A program made the translations under genes and the position numbers. This document shows, piece by piece, positions 51,448-60,670 of a stretch of DNA of 64,000 nucleotides (the stretch's first letter is position 1; every line of letters starts with the position of its first letter). The notes beneath the pieces were generated by a model, which had not been told where the DNA came from, made no database searches, and saw nothing but the letters and a program-made list of their open reading frames with translations. Source of the stretch: Trichomonas vaginalis G3 (Eukaryota; Parabasalia; Trichomonadida; Trichomonadidae); the NCBI RefSeq assembly GCF_026262505.1, contig NC_067206.1:31573896-31637895 (forward strand), in the 5' to 3' direction.

Positions 51448-52109
51448 TTACTCACAATATTTTTTTACAAAACGACCCCAAACTTTTAACTTCTTTTCTG
51501 CAGCTTCAAATGCTATCTTAGCGAGTTCATATTCTCTAAATTCTCTCTTTAAATCTTCTTGTTCCCATTGGTCTAGTTCGTATGGAGAGTCTCTATAACC
51601 AGAACATATCTCACGTTCATGTTCTATTTGTTTTTCATGCATTTTTCTAACTTCTTCTTCGAACAAAGGTTTTGCATTCTCTACTGTATCTTCAAGTTCT
51701 TCTTCATCTAATTTCTCATGAACTTTCTTGTCTATGGAGTCCATAATTTTTCCAACTGCTATGCAATATTTGGAGAAGCCCACATTGCTATATAGTTTAC
51801 AAGTCTTGGGTCTACATACATTCCTCTAACCTGTTTGATTTCATCAGGAATTCCTGCATGAATTTTGTATAAAAAGCAACCCGCTGTTTTCCGCGGGTTG
51901 GTATATTCTTCACAAAATGCCTCAAAATACTCTTCCCAGGACTTATTTTCCAACAACCTTCTAAAGTCCTTCCTAAACTGCTGACACATATTTGTTGCAT
52001 TTATATAACCATCCTTGTCTCTACGTAAGACTTCAATACCGTTGTAAGTGCCTTTTGTGAATGTTTCGCCATTAGATTTGTTCGTGAACGTTTTTGCTTC
52101 GACTGACAT
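51448..52109 (-). pseudogene. Second KilA-N domain gene (Maverick B cargo)
   Basis: Starts MSVEAKTFTNKSNGETF with leader ATTTTTATTGTAAGAACAG. It shows a textbook KilA-N domain: DGYINATNMCQQFRKDF, SWEEYFEAF, then GMYVDPRLVNYIAMWASP. The far part is a charged coiled coil (LDEEELEDTVENAKPLFEEE). It is unrelated outside the domain to the gene at 49022. It looks broken. Confidence 0.75.
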
Positions 52110-52139
52110 TTCTGTTCTTACAATAAAAATAAAAAATAT

Positions 52140-52500
52140 TTTTTGGTGGGACGTCGGACATTCGTTTGTGGCTTAACCGTCGGACCACAACGATAAAAAT
52201 CTCGACAAAACATTTACGAAGAAATCATGAAAATTCATGAAAATTCATGAGGGTAGAAAAGAGGTTAGAAATCGGGTTATATCTACCCTTCTACCCTAAA
52301 CATTATTTTTTGGTCATTTACGCTCATTACGATGAAGAAGTCTTGACAAAACATTTACGAAGAAGTTTCGACAAAGCATATACGATGAAGAAGTTTCGAC
52401 AAAACATTTACGATGAAATTCATGAAAATTCAAGAGGGTAGAAAAGAGGTTAGAAATCGGGTTATATCTACCCATCTACCCTAAACATTATTTTTGCTGA
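52140..52500. repeat. Palindrome units plus a remnant of the Pro/Gln-rich gene start
   Basis: 52141-52203 is the reverse complement of the leader and first codons of the A2 cargo gene at 22184 (GTCGGACATTCGTTTGTGGC). It is followed by two palindrome units (52242-52320 and 52430-52498) and diverged 25-bp repeats. No intact gene. Confidence 0.75.
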
Positions 52501-52640
52501 ATTTAGCAACAAAATGAACGAGGTCAGGATGTATGTAAATACCTTTGAATTCATTCATAACACCCTTTGTAAGCTCATAAAATGCTTGTTTTGAGGTCGA
52601 GCCACTTTTGGCTCCACCGTATTCTTTCAACCTGAAGCAT
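52500..52640 (-). pseudogene. Remnant of a KilA-N-like gene
   Basis: The minus strand encodes KSGSTSKQAFYELTKGV and GIYIHPDLVHFVAKF, the C-terminal half of a KilA-N domain. It lies behind a leader copied from the 286-aa gene (ATATATTTTTACATATATTAA). It appears to be a recombination leftover rather than a working gene. Confidence 0.5.
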
Positions 52641-52665
52641 TTAATATATGTAAAAATATATTGTT

Positions 52666-53250
52666 TTAAAATGGTATGCCATATAGCTTCTTGAATTTGT
52701 TAAGAAGTATTCGAACGTATTTTCCATCTGTATCTCTAGTGTTTACATAAGCATAGCCCGCCTTAGTAAAATATACTTGTAATTTCCTATAGTTTACGCC
52801 GGTATAAAAGTAGAAAGAGTCTTGTTCTTCGCTATAGTAGTAAAACTCAAACGTATGCTTGCCATAGTCTGTAATTTCAATTGTTTCATCTTCTAGTTCG
52901 TCGACAAATTCGAATACAATATCTCTTAATCTACCCTTGTTCTTATTGTTTTCAGAATAAGTGACCCAACGTAAGTTTTCAAGTCTATTGTCGTTTCTTA
53001 TATGGTTTATATGGTCTACAAAAGGTAAATTGTTAGGATTCGGTATAAAATGAGTTGCAATGACAACATGTTTAAAATAGTGTTTTCCACCCATCTTCAT
53101 ATCAGCATATCCGTCATTTCCCTCCCATTCGCTTAAAACTCTTTTTGTCTTTTTGTTTCTGACTTCAAATGACTCACAACAGTGAATTTCATATTTCTCA
53201 TCTAACAAACAAGTTTCCCAACGGTCTTCTCCAACAAACTCAGCGTACAT
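52666..53250 (-). CDS. HNH endonuclease, NUMOD4-HNH_3 type (Maverick B, intact)
   Basis: 194 residues, beginning MYAEFVGEDRWETCL. An N-terminal NUMOD4-like part (YEIHCCESFEVRNKKTK) precedes the HNH core: HVVIATHFIPNPNNLPF, then DHINHIRNDNRLENLRW, carrying the His-Asn-His pattern. The C-terminal 80 residues are beta-rich (FEFYYYSEEQDSFYFYTG) and may be an AP2-like or target-binding domain. Such nucleases are typical free-standing homing enzymes in phages and giant viruses. Here it is a cargo gene between repeat blocks. Catalysis is likely but not shown. Confidence 0.75.
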   Translation of the reverse strand: MYAEFVGEDRWETCLLDEKYEIHCCESFEVRNKKTKRVLSEWEGNDGYADMKMGGKHYFKHVVIATHFIPNPNNLPFVDHINHIRNDNRLENLRWVTYSENNKNKGRLRDIVFEFVDELEDETIEITDYGKHTFEFYYYSEEQDSFYFYTGVNYRKLQVYFTKAGYAYVNTRDTDGKYVRILLNKFKKLYGIPF

Positions 53251-53349
53251 TTCAAATAAAATAAAAAAAATATATTGTTTTAAAAATAAATTGTTTTCAT
53301 GAGTTTTCTACGATGTTAGAAAAAATGTTATTTTCTAATATCTTCACAT

Positions 53350-54210
53350 TCAATACTTTTTCAGCACTTTTCCGTAGTTATATATGAAAGACAATTCGAG
53401 ATAAAAGTCATAGTACAATGGAATAATATGTTGCACACCATTTGTTGTGAACCAAACTTGAAAGTCAGAGAAACTGTTACTAGGTGGTTCGTAGAATTTA
53501 GAAGCAAAGTCATAAAAGTCCTTACCGATACAAAGAAAACTGTTGTTGCTTGAACTGAAACTTGCATGACACATAACATTTTGAGGGTCAAACACGTTTC
53601 TATAAACTGTCAAATCTGCTGGTGGACGTATAAATTTAAACGGACCGTCAGGTGGCAATGGTTCGTTCTGGTTTAGTAACCGAAGAAATTGTGCCCAAGA
53701 ACGTTTGTCTACTTCCCAAAATAAAAACTGTGTACTTCTTGGAGGGTTAATTTCAATCCTTTGAAATGAAACGGTGGAATTCATCTTGTTGTATTCTAGT
53801 TTTAGATAGTACGTTCCATTTAGTAAAGAGTCGTATTTTTCTTGAAATTCCCAGTAGTATTTGTTTATTTGAGTTTGAAAGTCATTTAGAGTTTTCTCAA
53901 GACTTTCGTCTGAACGAACTGTAAAGATTCTCATTTCGTCAAATTTGTCTATTAGACCATTAGAACCTTCATACTGCCCATGAAAATATACTGCGAACAT
54001 AAATGCGTTAGTTCTTTTTGAAAACAAAACTCTTCTAAATCCTATTGCCTTTGCATCTGAAGGACTTTGAAGCCAACGAATTGGAAAGTCAAACCTGTAA
54101 GCTCCGGATGAAATTTCTTCATCTGATATATTCCTACCAGCGTTTGTAAAGATATAGTCTAACGGTTTTGTATCTACTCCTTTTGTTCTTTGTTTTTCAA
54201 CCTGAAACAT
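53350..54210 (-). CDS. 286-aa protein, paralogue of the 59171 gene (Maverick B)
   Basis: Begins MFQVEKQRTKGVDTKPLDY. It shares with the 282-aa protein at 59171 an N-terminal block (YRFDFPIRWLQSPSDAKAIG versus YRFDYPLRWLRDPSVTKAIG) and a strongly conserved C-terminal block (SDFQVWFTTNG, IIPLYYDFYLELSFIYNY). The protein is beta-rich with many aromatic residues. No family recognised. A duplicated beta-rich protein, one copy next to the fibre gene, could be a vertex or receptor-binding protein; that is inference. Leader: ATATTTTTACATATATTAAATG. Confidence 0.6.
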   Translation of the reverse strand: MFQVEKQRTKGVDTKPLDYIFTNAGRNISDEEISSGAYRFDFPIRWLQSPSDAKAIGFRRVLFSKRTNAFMFAVYFHGQYEGSNGLIDKFDEMRIFTVRSDESLEKTLNDFQTQINKYYWEFQEKYDSLLNGTYYLKLEYNKMNSTVSFQRIEINPPRSTQFLFWEVDKRSWAQFLRLLNQNEPLPPDGPFKFIRPPADLTVYRNVFDPQNVMCHASFSSSNNSFLCIGKDFYDFASKFYEPPSNSFSDFQVWFTTNGVQHIIPLYYDFYLELSFIYNYGKVLKKY

Positions 54211-54278
54211 TTAATATATGTAAAAATATATGGTTTTAAAAAATGTTTTAAAATGGTATGCCATTTCATATTTCTCAT

Positions 54279-54998
54279 CTAACAAACATGTTGTCTGACT
54301 GCTTGAGGGTTACGTTTGTACCATTCGAGCTTGACGCTTGCAATTCCTTCAATTGCATTCAAAATGTCTGAGTCGGAGTCAAACATTTGTTCTCTCTTTG
54401 TAGTCTTGAAAGCGTCAAGAAGCATTGCAGCTGTTGTGACATTGCCATATGCATAGTAAATGTGACCATCCAAATCTGTTATGGTCAATCTGAGATTGTA
54501 TCCTTTCTTATTTCCGTCTTGAATTGCAGCAAGTACACCCATGAAGCCTTCTTTGTTCTTTCCTTCGTCAAAGTTTACTGTAAAGGTTCGACCAGATGTA
54601 ATTTGACTTCTAACTTCACGATACTTTTCATATGCATATCTTGTTCTTTCCATGGGAGCATGACCATCCTCTGCACTACCTTTTTTCCTTCTCAAAGGAT
54701 GCAATTGTTCGTCATGTTTCCAGTAGAATCTGGCAAAGCCGTCGTGTCCTTCAACTTGAGGTTCACTAACATCGAAAGGCATGTCCATAAGACGTTCTTC
54801 TTCTAACCTCTCCAGTCTGTTTGGATAATTGGCGCGCGCTGTTTCCAAGTCCATCTCATAGCGAAGACCAGACAATTTGTCATAGACTTTTATGGGTCTT
54901 CCCTTCCTATATTTAAAATTCTTCGAAACTCTCCAACCATATCTTTCTAACTCTGCTTTTATTCTAGCAGATTTTCTATCCATTCTATATGGGGGCAT
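54279..54998 (-). pseudogene. DNA polymerase B, incomplete copy (Maverick B)
   Basis: Begins MPPYRMDRKSARIKAELER and matches the N-terminal part of the A2 polymerase (17404). The polymerase motifs A-C seen in A2 are not found in B, so B probably cannot replicate on its own. Same TTTTTATTTTTATAAAAATG leader as the helicase. Confidence 0.8.
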
Positions 54999-55028
54999 TT
55001 TTATAAAAATAAAAAAATATTTTTTTCT

Positions 55029-55613
55029 TTACTTTACATAACCACCTGCTGCCATAAGTCTTTGACGCCAACCCATACCAGCTAATGAAGGTTGACTTGG
55101 TTTAGTTTGGAAACTAAACTTTGGTTTTGGTTTATCTTCAGTTTTTGGTTTTTCTTCTTCTATCGGTTTTTCGTCACTTTTCGGTTCATCTGACTTTACC
55201 TCACTTGCAGGTTTAGTTGTGTCGTCAACATCTTCATAAATATCATATGCCATTTGTTTTTGTTTTCCTTTCAACTTTTTGTGTTTGTTGTAAAGTTTAG
55301 AATATTTTGACTCTAAGTCAATGAGATGTTCTATAATGAACTGTTTGTCAGTGAAGTAAACTTTTCCATCTGTTGTCTCGAAAGCTCCTTCAGACTTCAA
55401 TATTTTATTTGTGAGAGTCTGTTTCTTTTTTGAGATACTAGCCGTTCCATTTCTATGAAAAGTGACTTTGTAGTTAGGGTTTGTATTTCCAGACCTGGCA
55501 CTTTCTATTATTGAATTTTTCTCTTCATCTGTAAGTTCTTTGACAGGTTTTGACAATGGTTCTGAACTTTTTGTTTGTGGTGTCAAATCTACCGTTTCAA
55601 CTTCTTCGGTCAT
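55029..55613 (-). CDS. 194-aa charged protein upstream of PolB (Maverick B, intact)
   Basis: Begins MTEEVETVDLTPQTKSSEP. Residues 30-110 form a conserved helical/strand domain (NTNPNYKVTFHRNGTASIS). Residues 115-175 are acidic and Pro/Lys-rich (DEPKSDEKPIEEEKPKTED), probably disordered. The C terminus is GMGWRQRLMAAGGYVK. It lies 30 bp upstream of PolB on the same strand, where a terminal protein or replication cofactor might be expected, but no motif supports that directly. Confidence 0.6.
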   Translation of the reverse strand: MTEEVETVDLTPQTKSSEPLSKPVKELTDEEKNSIIESARSGNTNPNYKVTFHRNGTASISKKKQTLTNKILKSEGAFETTDGKVYFTDKQFIIEHLIDLESKYSKLYNKHKKLKGKQKQMAYDIYEDVDDTTKPASEVKSDEPKSDEKPIEEEKPKTEDKPKPKFSFQTKPSQPSLAGMGWRQRLMAAGGYVK

Positions 55614-55632
55614 TTCATCTCAGTAAAAAATT

Positions 55633-55788
55633 TTAGTTTGTTTTGTTTTCAACTGGTTGTTTAGGTTTTTTAAGTCGGTCTAAAACTTCTTGAGGTATAG
55701 GAAGAACTTGACAAACACGTGGTTGTGTAACTGCTGGAAGCCGACAAATCCATCTTGAGCCCATTTGTCTCAATGCTGTATTGTTCAT
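55633..55788 (-). CDS. Small basic 51-aa protein (Maverick B)
   Basis: Short frame starting MNNTALRQMGSRWICRLP. It has the same TTTTTTTACTGAGATGAAATG leader as the next gene downstream, and the shared leader is the main evidence that it is real. Pro-, Arg- and Lys-rich with no recognised fold. Its 3' end is also visible at the start of A2 (16744-16785). Confidence 0.5.
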   Translation of the reverse strand: MNNTALRQMGSRWICRLPAVTQPRVCQVLPIPQEVLDRLKKPKQPVENKTN

Positions 55789-55807
55789 TTCATCTCAGTA
55801 AAAAAAT

Positions 55808-56209
55808 TTACATTCCCCACGTTTGAGGCGGTTGCGGTTGGTTGTTGTTTACCCACTGTTGTGCATGGTTATATCCTCTGTTAAAGAATCTTTCACCTTG
55901 GTCCATATAGTGTCCTGCTTGGTTATAGTAGTCATTTGCTTTGTTATAATAGTTTCCTGCTTGTCTTCCTACATTGTCCATCCATCCTTGAACTTTTCCT
56001 CTTGTTTCAGGATTTGGAATAAGATTTGTTGCATCTCGTGCTACATCCCAACCTTTCTGTACAGTTTGTATAATAGGTTGTGCTTTCTCTTTCAGTATAC
56101 CTAATGTACTCAAAATCTTCCTTCCAACTCCAAATACACCTCTGGCTATTGTTCCCACTGCGGGCAAAAATCTAGATGCAACTCCTGCTAATGCGCCAAA
56201 TAAACCCAT
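55808..56209 (-). CDS. 133-aa membrane-active candidate (Maverick B)
   Basis: Begins MGLFGALAGVASRFLPAVG. The first 45 residues are a Gly/Ala-rich hydrophobic and basic helix, followed by Asn/Gln/Tyr-rich repeats (GNYYNKANDYYNQAGHYMDQ). The layout resembles membrane-disrupting minor capsid proteins such as adenovirus protein VI, and a similar N terminus occurs in the 80-aa gene at 60024. Start codons of this gene and the integrase are only 17 bp apart. The role is inference. Confidence 0.55.
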   Translation of the reverse strand: MGLFGALAGVASRFLPAVGTIARGVFGVGRKILSTLGILKEKAQPIIQTVQKGWDVARDATNLIPNPETRGKVQGWMDNVGRQAGNYYNKANDYYNQAGHYMDQGERFFNRGYNHAQQWVNNNQPQPPQTWGM

Positions 56210-56226
56210 TTCTTATAGGATAAAAA
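56210..56226. promoter_or_regulatory. 17-bp divergent start box (133-aa gene / integrase)
   Basis: TCTTATAGGATAAAAA lies between two divergent ATG codons. Read on minus it gives TTTTTTATCCTATAAGAAATG, fitting the T5-A...AAATG box seen before other element genes. Confidence 0.55.
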
Positions 56227-57185
56227 ATGACGAATCCAAACAAGGACCCCTATGTTTCTAAAGCGACAAAGAAAGCACTCATGGTAAAAATCTTTAGTTC
56301 AACACCAAATGCTTGGTTTATGGATATCTTGGAAAACATTCCGAGGTATAGAGAAGACGGACCACCATACTGGCTAATATTTGTCGGTCAAAACACAAGA
56401 TACTGTGAAGCCATACCATTATGGTCCAAAAATATTTTAGATGTGAAAACTGCTTTGACAATATTCGTTGACAAATACCATCCAACAAAACTGACATCTG
56501 ACTGTGAAAGTTCTTTCAAATCAGACGATATTAAAAACTATCTGCGTTCAAAAAATGTAAACCAATATTTCATTGTCGACCAAAACCATTCTGCTCTTGG
56601 TGTCATTGACAGTTGTATAAAAATCTTAAGAGACTTAAACCAACCACAAGGTGGTGAGGTAGATGAAATGTCATATGACGACAAGTACAGACACTTCTCC
56701 ATGGCAAAGATGAGACAAGTTTTAAATATTTACAATAGCCGTAAACAAAAAGGTTTGGGAAACCATTCCCCTGAAGAAATGAAAAACAACCCTGACTTAG
56801 AGAAAGACTATATATTTAATAGTTTAGTCAAAAGGGATGAACAAGAAAGAATGCCAGGCTTCAAACTTCAGAAAGGTGACAAAGTAAAATAGAAATACCT
56901 AAACGCGACCCATATGAAAATACTATTGACTATGACAACAATGGGAACTCGACAGGTACTCGCATTCGTGTTCGTAAAAATAGAAGAAAGTATACAAGAG
57001 AATATTATGAAGTTTTAGGCAAACATGGCAAAATGTACAGACTGCAAGCAGAAGATAAAACGACTATTGTCAGACCTCGTTTCAAACTTGTCAAAGTTCA
57101 AGGTGGTATACTTTCAAAGACAGTTCCTAACAAATATAAGACAACTCCTGACGAATATGCTAAAGAAGTTGAAAATGACGACTAA
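56227..57185 (+). pseudogene. Retroviral-type (rve) integrase of Maverick B
   Basis: Inserts the element DNA into the host chromosome. The catalytic core is visible: AWFMDILENI and KLTSDCESSFKSDDI carry the first two acidic residues, and NHSALGVIDSCIKILRDL the third-position helix. A C-terminal SH3/chromo-like basic region (RIRVRKNRRKYTREYYEVLG) is typical of Polinton integrases. It is the only integrase in the window. It looks broken. Confidence 0.82.
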
Positions 57186-57840
57186 GCAATTCTATACCAT
57201 GCGTAAACTGTCATGTAAGGTGGCATGTATTCTTTACTTTGTCCCGTTGTTTGTGTATATCCTGAAACGAAATGTGTATGGTTTCCTTCTCCCTGAGTGT
57301 CACTCCAGTAACATTTATAGCAAACTTAACGTCGTCTTTAACATCATATCCTTTACCTTTTGTCATTCCTGACCAATCCCAATATCTATGCTTATGCCAA
57401 CCTGCTTGAGATGTACTTAAATCTATGTAGTGACTGTGTGCAGGTAAATTTTCACCTGAAATCGTTTTACTTCCACCTGTTTCCTTTGAAGAGTTTGCAC
57501 AATACAAAAACCTGTCGACTATTTGTTCCCATGCACCAACACCAAACATTACTTGAGGACCTCTTGCTTCCATAGATGTATAAATAGAACCTACTGGGTT
57601 CATTAAATCAAACATATGAGATATTATAGGATTGTCTCTTTTGAACTTAAAATATAGTGCAACTATTTCAGGTTTCTTCTGGTTTGTGTCAGAATATTTT
57701 TTATAATATAATCTTATGTTTTCAGGGTGGGTAAAGTCTTGACTATAATATTTATTTCTGTCATCTTCATAATAGTATACTATTCTCGTTTTTTCTATTG
57801 CATTATATCTTTTATATCTAAAAATCTAAATATAATGTTA
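57182..57840 (-). pseudogene. Phage tail-collar/baseplate-like fibre domain gene (Maverick B)
   Basis: Contains NPVGSIYTSMEARGPQVMFG then GAWEQIVDRFLYCA and ENLPAHSHY, the standard pattern of phage tail collar/tail-fibre tip domains (PVGSIY...P...FG.GTWEQI..RFL...LPAHxH). The typical PPYMTVYAW ending lies at the far end. Just upstream is a separate beta-rich stretch (RIVYYYEDDRNKYYSQDF). Downstream of the repeat-built fibre gene and convergent with integrase. It looks broken, with one or two disruptions. It probably forms the tip of an attachment fibre. Confidence 0.75.
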
Positions 57841-57866
57841 GCTTTTGTTCATCTACATGTGGTGTT

Positions 57867-59152
57867 CTAAACGTCATCTCCATAGTCATAATAATATGGT
57901 GCTGGAGCTGGGTCAGGCAATGTCATATCTGCCATTTCATAAACTCTTAAATATTTCTTTTGTTCGTCTCCATAGAAGTTTAAGTAGCAGTTGTTGTCTA
58001 ATGGAACTTTAACTTGTGTACCATCGTTCTTTTTATAGCTTACATACATTTCATTGTTATTTTTCGGAATGAGTTTATACCGTGTACCATTTTCTAAGGA
58101 CTGTACCAACTGCCATCTAAAATATTTATTTTCTTCATTGACAGAAAGGTCACCAACAATAGTCTCAATATTTTTTGTTCCCATCAAACTTTGGTATATT
58201 TCATTGACATATGTTTTATCTGCTTTATTTTCAAGGCTAACGTTTAAGTCTGTTATTTCAGAAGATGTATGTGTATGTCCAACGGCACTTTTCCTGTTTA
58301 AGGTTTCTTGTAAGTTTGTAATATTTGCAATGGTATGTGTATGTCCAACGGCACTTTTCCTGTTTAAGGTTTCTTGTAAGTTTGTAATATTTGCAATGGT
58401 ATGTGTATGTCCAACGGCACTTTCCTGTTTAAGGTTCTTGTAAGTTTGTAATATTTGCAATGGTATGTGTATGTCCAATGTCACTTTTCCTGTTTAAGGT
58501 TTCTTGTAAGTTTGTAATATTTGCAATGGTATGTGTATGTCCAACGTCACTTTTCCTGTTTAAGGTTTCTTGTAAGTTTGTAATATTTGCAATGGTATGT
58601 GTATGAGTCTTTTTAGAATATTCTTTGTCAGCTCTTGTCACTTCACTTGACATTTTATTGTCAACAGTATGTTTTTGTTGCATAGTTGCATCTGCTTCTG
58701 TCATGATGTATCAGTTGCTTTGTTGCATATGTTGCATCTGCTCTGTCATGTTCTTCTTGAACTTTTTCAATGACATACTCTTTGTCAGCTTTATTGTTAA
58801 CATCTGCTTTTGTTGCATATGTTGCATCTGCTCTGTCATGTTCTTCTTGAACTTTTTCAATGACATACTCTTTGTCAGCTTTATTGTTAACATCTGCTTT
58901 CAAAAGAAGTTCATCTATAGGTTTCTCGTTTAAAGTTCTTTTTGTTGGATTTATACAAACAGTATGGTTCTTACTGTCTTGAAACAGAAACTCATCTGTC
59001 ATTGGGTTTATCGTCAGTTTTAAGTTTCCTTCTTTCAATGACTCAGATATCTTAGAATAGTTTGAAAAGTTTGTTGTGTTCTTATTTAGAGCTTGTATAA
59101 TGAGTTGTCGGTTGTGTTGTATTTCTCTCATAGACGCTGTTTCATTTGACAT
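57867..59152 (-). pseudogene. Fibre-shaft protein with THTIANITNLQETL repeats (Maverick B)
   Basis: Begins MSNETASMREIQHNRQL. It has two copies of a 34-residue coiled-coil unit (NNKADKEYVIEKVQEEHDRA) and about six copies of a 20-residue unit starting GHTHTIANITNLQETLNRK, the kind of repeat seen in phage tail-fibre shafts. A folded C-terminal domain follows (YFRWQLVQSLENGTRYKL). The tail is acidic and Tyr-rich. With the collar-domain gene it makes a phage-like fibre module. It looks broken, with a few disruptions, mostly in the repeats. Confidence 0.75.
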
Positions 59153-59170
59153 TTTTATTCTAGATAAAAT
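59153..59170. promoter_or_regulatory. 18-bp bidirectional start box (fibre / 282-aa gene)
   Basis: TTTTATTCTAGATAAAAT separates two divergent ATG codons and nearly equals the box at 42693-42710. Both include TTTATTCTA. Bidirectional promoter by inference. Confidence 0.6.
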
Positions 59171-60019
59171 ATGCTTCCAATAGAAAAAGAAAATTCAAGA
59201 GTTGCTACAACTAAACCATTAGATGAACTTTTTACTAATGTCGGTCAAAAGTTTGAGACAGAGACCGTAAAGCATGAAGGCTATCGTTTTGACTACCCAT
59301 TAAGATGGCTAAGAGACCCATCTGTCACAAAAGCTATTGGCTTTCGTAGAATGAAGTTTGTGTCTGTAGAAGATAAAAGTTTTCCATTTATTGTAAGGTT
59401 TCATATAGATTATATATCTGAAGGGAAACGAAAAATGTGGGAAGAAATTGAGCTAATACAAGTTGACCTTTCATCTTCTCTACAGACTGCGTTAAAAAAT
59501 ATAGAAGATAAAATAAATTCATGTTATGCAAAATATGCTGATGAATATGCAAATACCGAGAGCACACTTTATGTGAGAATTGTATATGACAAACAAAATT
59601 CACAAGTGTCATTTCAAATCTACGAAGACAATCCAAAGAAAGACGAACAAATATATACAGAATTCACTGCAATGTCATGGTATTATTTGCAAAGAATGTT
59701 AAATCAGAAAGTCGAACTTCCTTTAGCAAATATTTACAGTCGATATGCAAGAGATGAACCATATTTATTTAAAGATGTTTTCGACCCAGCTGCTATTATT
59801 GTTCATGCTTCATTTTCTGGCGCCCAAAACTCTTTCTTATGCTTGGCAAATGACTTTTACGAAAAACCTACAAAGTTATACGAACCACCAAGTGGAAGTA
59901 TTTCAGACTTTCAAGTATGGTTTACTACAGATGGAAGAAAAAGAATAATTCCATTATACCATGCGTTTTACTTAGAACTTAGTTTCATATACAACTACTA
60001 TCGAACGATAAAAATATAA
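59171..60019 (+). CDS. 282-aa protein, paralogue of the 53350 gene (Maverick B, intact)
   Basis: Begins MLPIEKENSRVATTKPLDEL. The conserved C-terminal block (SDFQVWFTTDGRKRIIPLYH, FYLELSFIYNYY) matches the 286-aa protein. The middle is more diverged (YVRIVYDKQNSQVSFQIYED). Divergent from the fibre gene across an 18-bp box, so probably expressed with it. A vertex, spike or receptor-binding role fits but is unproven. Confidence 0.62.
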   Translation: MLPIEKENSRVATTKPLDELFTNVGQKFETETVKHEGYRFDYPLRWLRDPSVTKAIGFRRMKFVSVEDKSFPFIVRFHIDYISEGKRKMWEEIELIQVDLSSSLQTALKNIEDKINSCYAKYADEYANTESTLYVRIVYDKQNSQVSFQIYEDNPKKDEQIYTEFTAMSWYYLQRMLNQKVELPLANIYSRYARDEPYLFKDVFDPAAIIVHASFSGAQNSFLCLANDFYEKPTKLYEPPSGSISDFQVWFTTDGRKRIIPLYHAFYLELSFIYNYYRTIKI

Positions 60020-60023
60020 TTTT

Positions 60024-60266
60024 TTAATACGGTTGAGGTGTTGGATTTGGTTGCCAACTAGACTGTGGTGCAGGTTCAGGCTGTTGTATAACAGGAGCTT
60101 GCTCTTCTGGTTCAGGGTCTTTGGGTATAATACCAACGAACTGACCTACTCTTTTACCAATATTTTTGACACCGTTCCAAATTCCTCTTCCTACGGTTTT
60201 TATTCCATTCCATATACCTCTTCCAACATTTCGAAAGAAGTTTCCAATACTACTGAAGAAACCCAT
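60024..60266 (-). CDS. 80-aa amphipathic protein, protein-VI-like (Maverick B)
   Basis: Begins MGFFSSIGNFFRNVGRGIW. An internal duplication of an 11-residue unit (VGRGIWNGIKT, VGRGIWNGVKN) makes a strongly amphipathic basic helix. A Pro/Glu/Gln tail follows. The helix looks like the membrane-lytic helix of adenovirus protein VI (WSGIKNFGSTIKNYG). This is resemblance in pattern, not shown homology. Leader: ATTTTTACATATAGTAAAATG. Confidence 0.6.
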   Translation of the reverse strand: MGFFSSIGNFFRNVGRGIWNGIKTVGRGIWNGVKNIGKRVGQFVGIIPKDPEPEEQAPVIQQPEPAPQSSWQPNPTPQPY

Positions 60267-60284
60267 TTTACTATATGTAAAAAT

Positions 60285-60647
60285 CTAATGTCCGCCTAGT
60301 CTCTTACGTCTCCTGTTGAGTTCCATAGCATTCTTTAACTGGAGCTCATACATTCTGTTTCTCCTCTGGTAGAAAACATATTCTGGGTCAACTCCTGTGT
60401 TCGCGTCATCTGCATAAAGTTGTTTATATCCCACTTCAGGGTTTGTATAAAACTCTTTCCATCTCATATTTGCATACCATGGTGGCAAACCTAACGCAGC
60501 GTCATTTGACATGGCAGTTTGCATTTGTACATCTGTTGGCACTTGACCATAGTTTGCCATTGCAGTTTGTATTCTAACTTCATTTGGAATATTCTCTGGG
60601 TTTGGTTGTCCAGGTTGCTGTGCATTCGCTAAGTTCTGTGCGTCCAT
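60285..60647 (-). CDS. Hypothetical 120-aa protein (Maverick B)
   Basis: Begins MDAQNLANAQQPGQPNPEN. The N-terminal third is Gln/Pro/Asn-rich with a repeated VxxQTAMxN motif (VRIQTAMANYGQVPTDVQMQ). The rest is helical, ending in a basic stretch (ELNRRRKRLGGH). Possibly a minor virion protein by position. Leader: ATTTTTATCTAATATTAAATG. Confidence 0.55.
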   Translation of the reverse strand: MDAQNLANAQQPGQPNPENIPNEVRIQTAMANYGQVPTDVQMQTAMSNDAALGLPPWYANMRWKEFYTNPEVGYKQLYADDANTGVDPEYVFYQRRNRMYELQLKNAMELNRRRKRLGGH

Positions 60648-60670
60648 TTAATATTAGATAAAAATATCTC

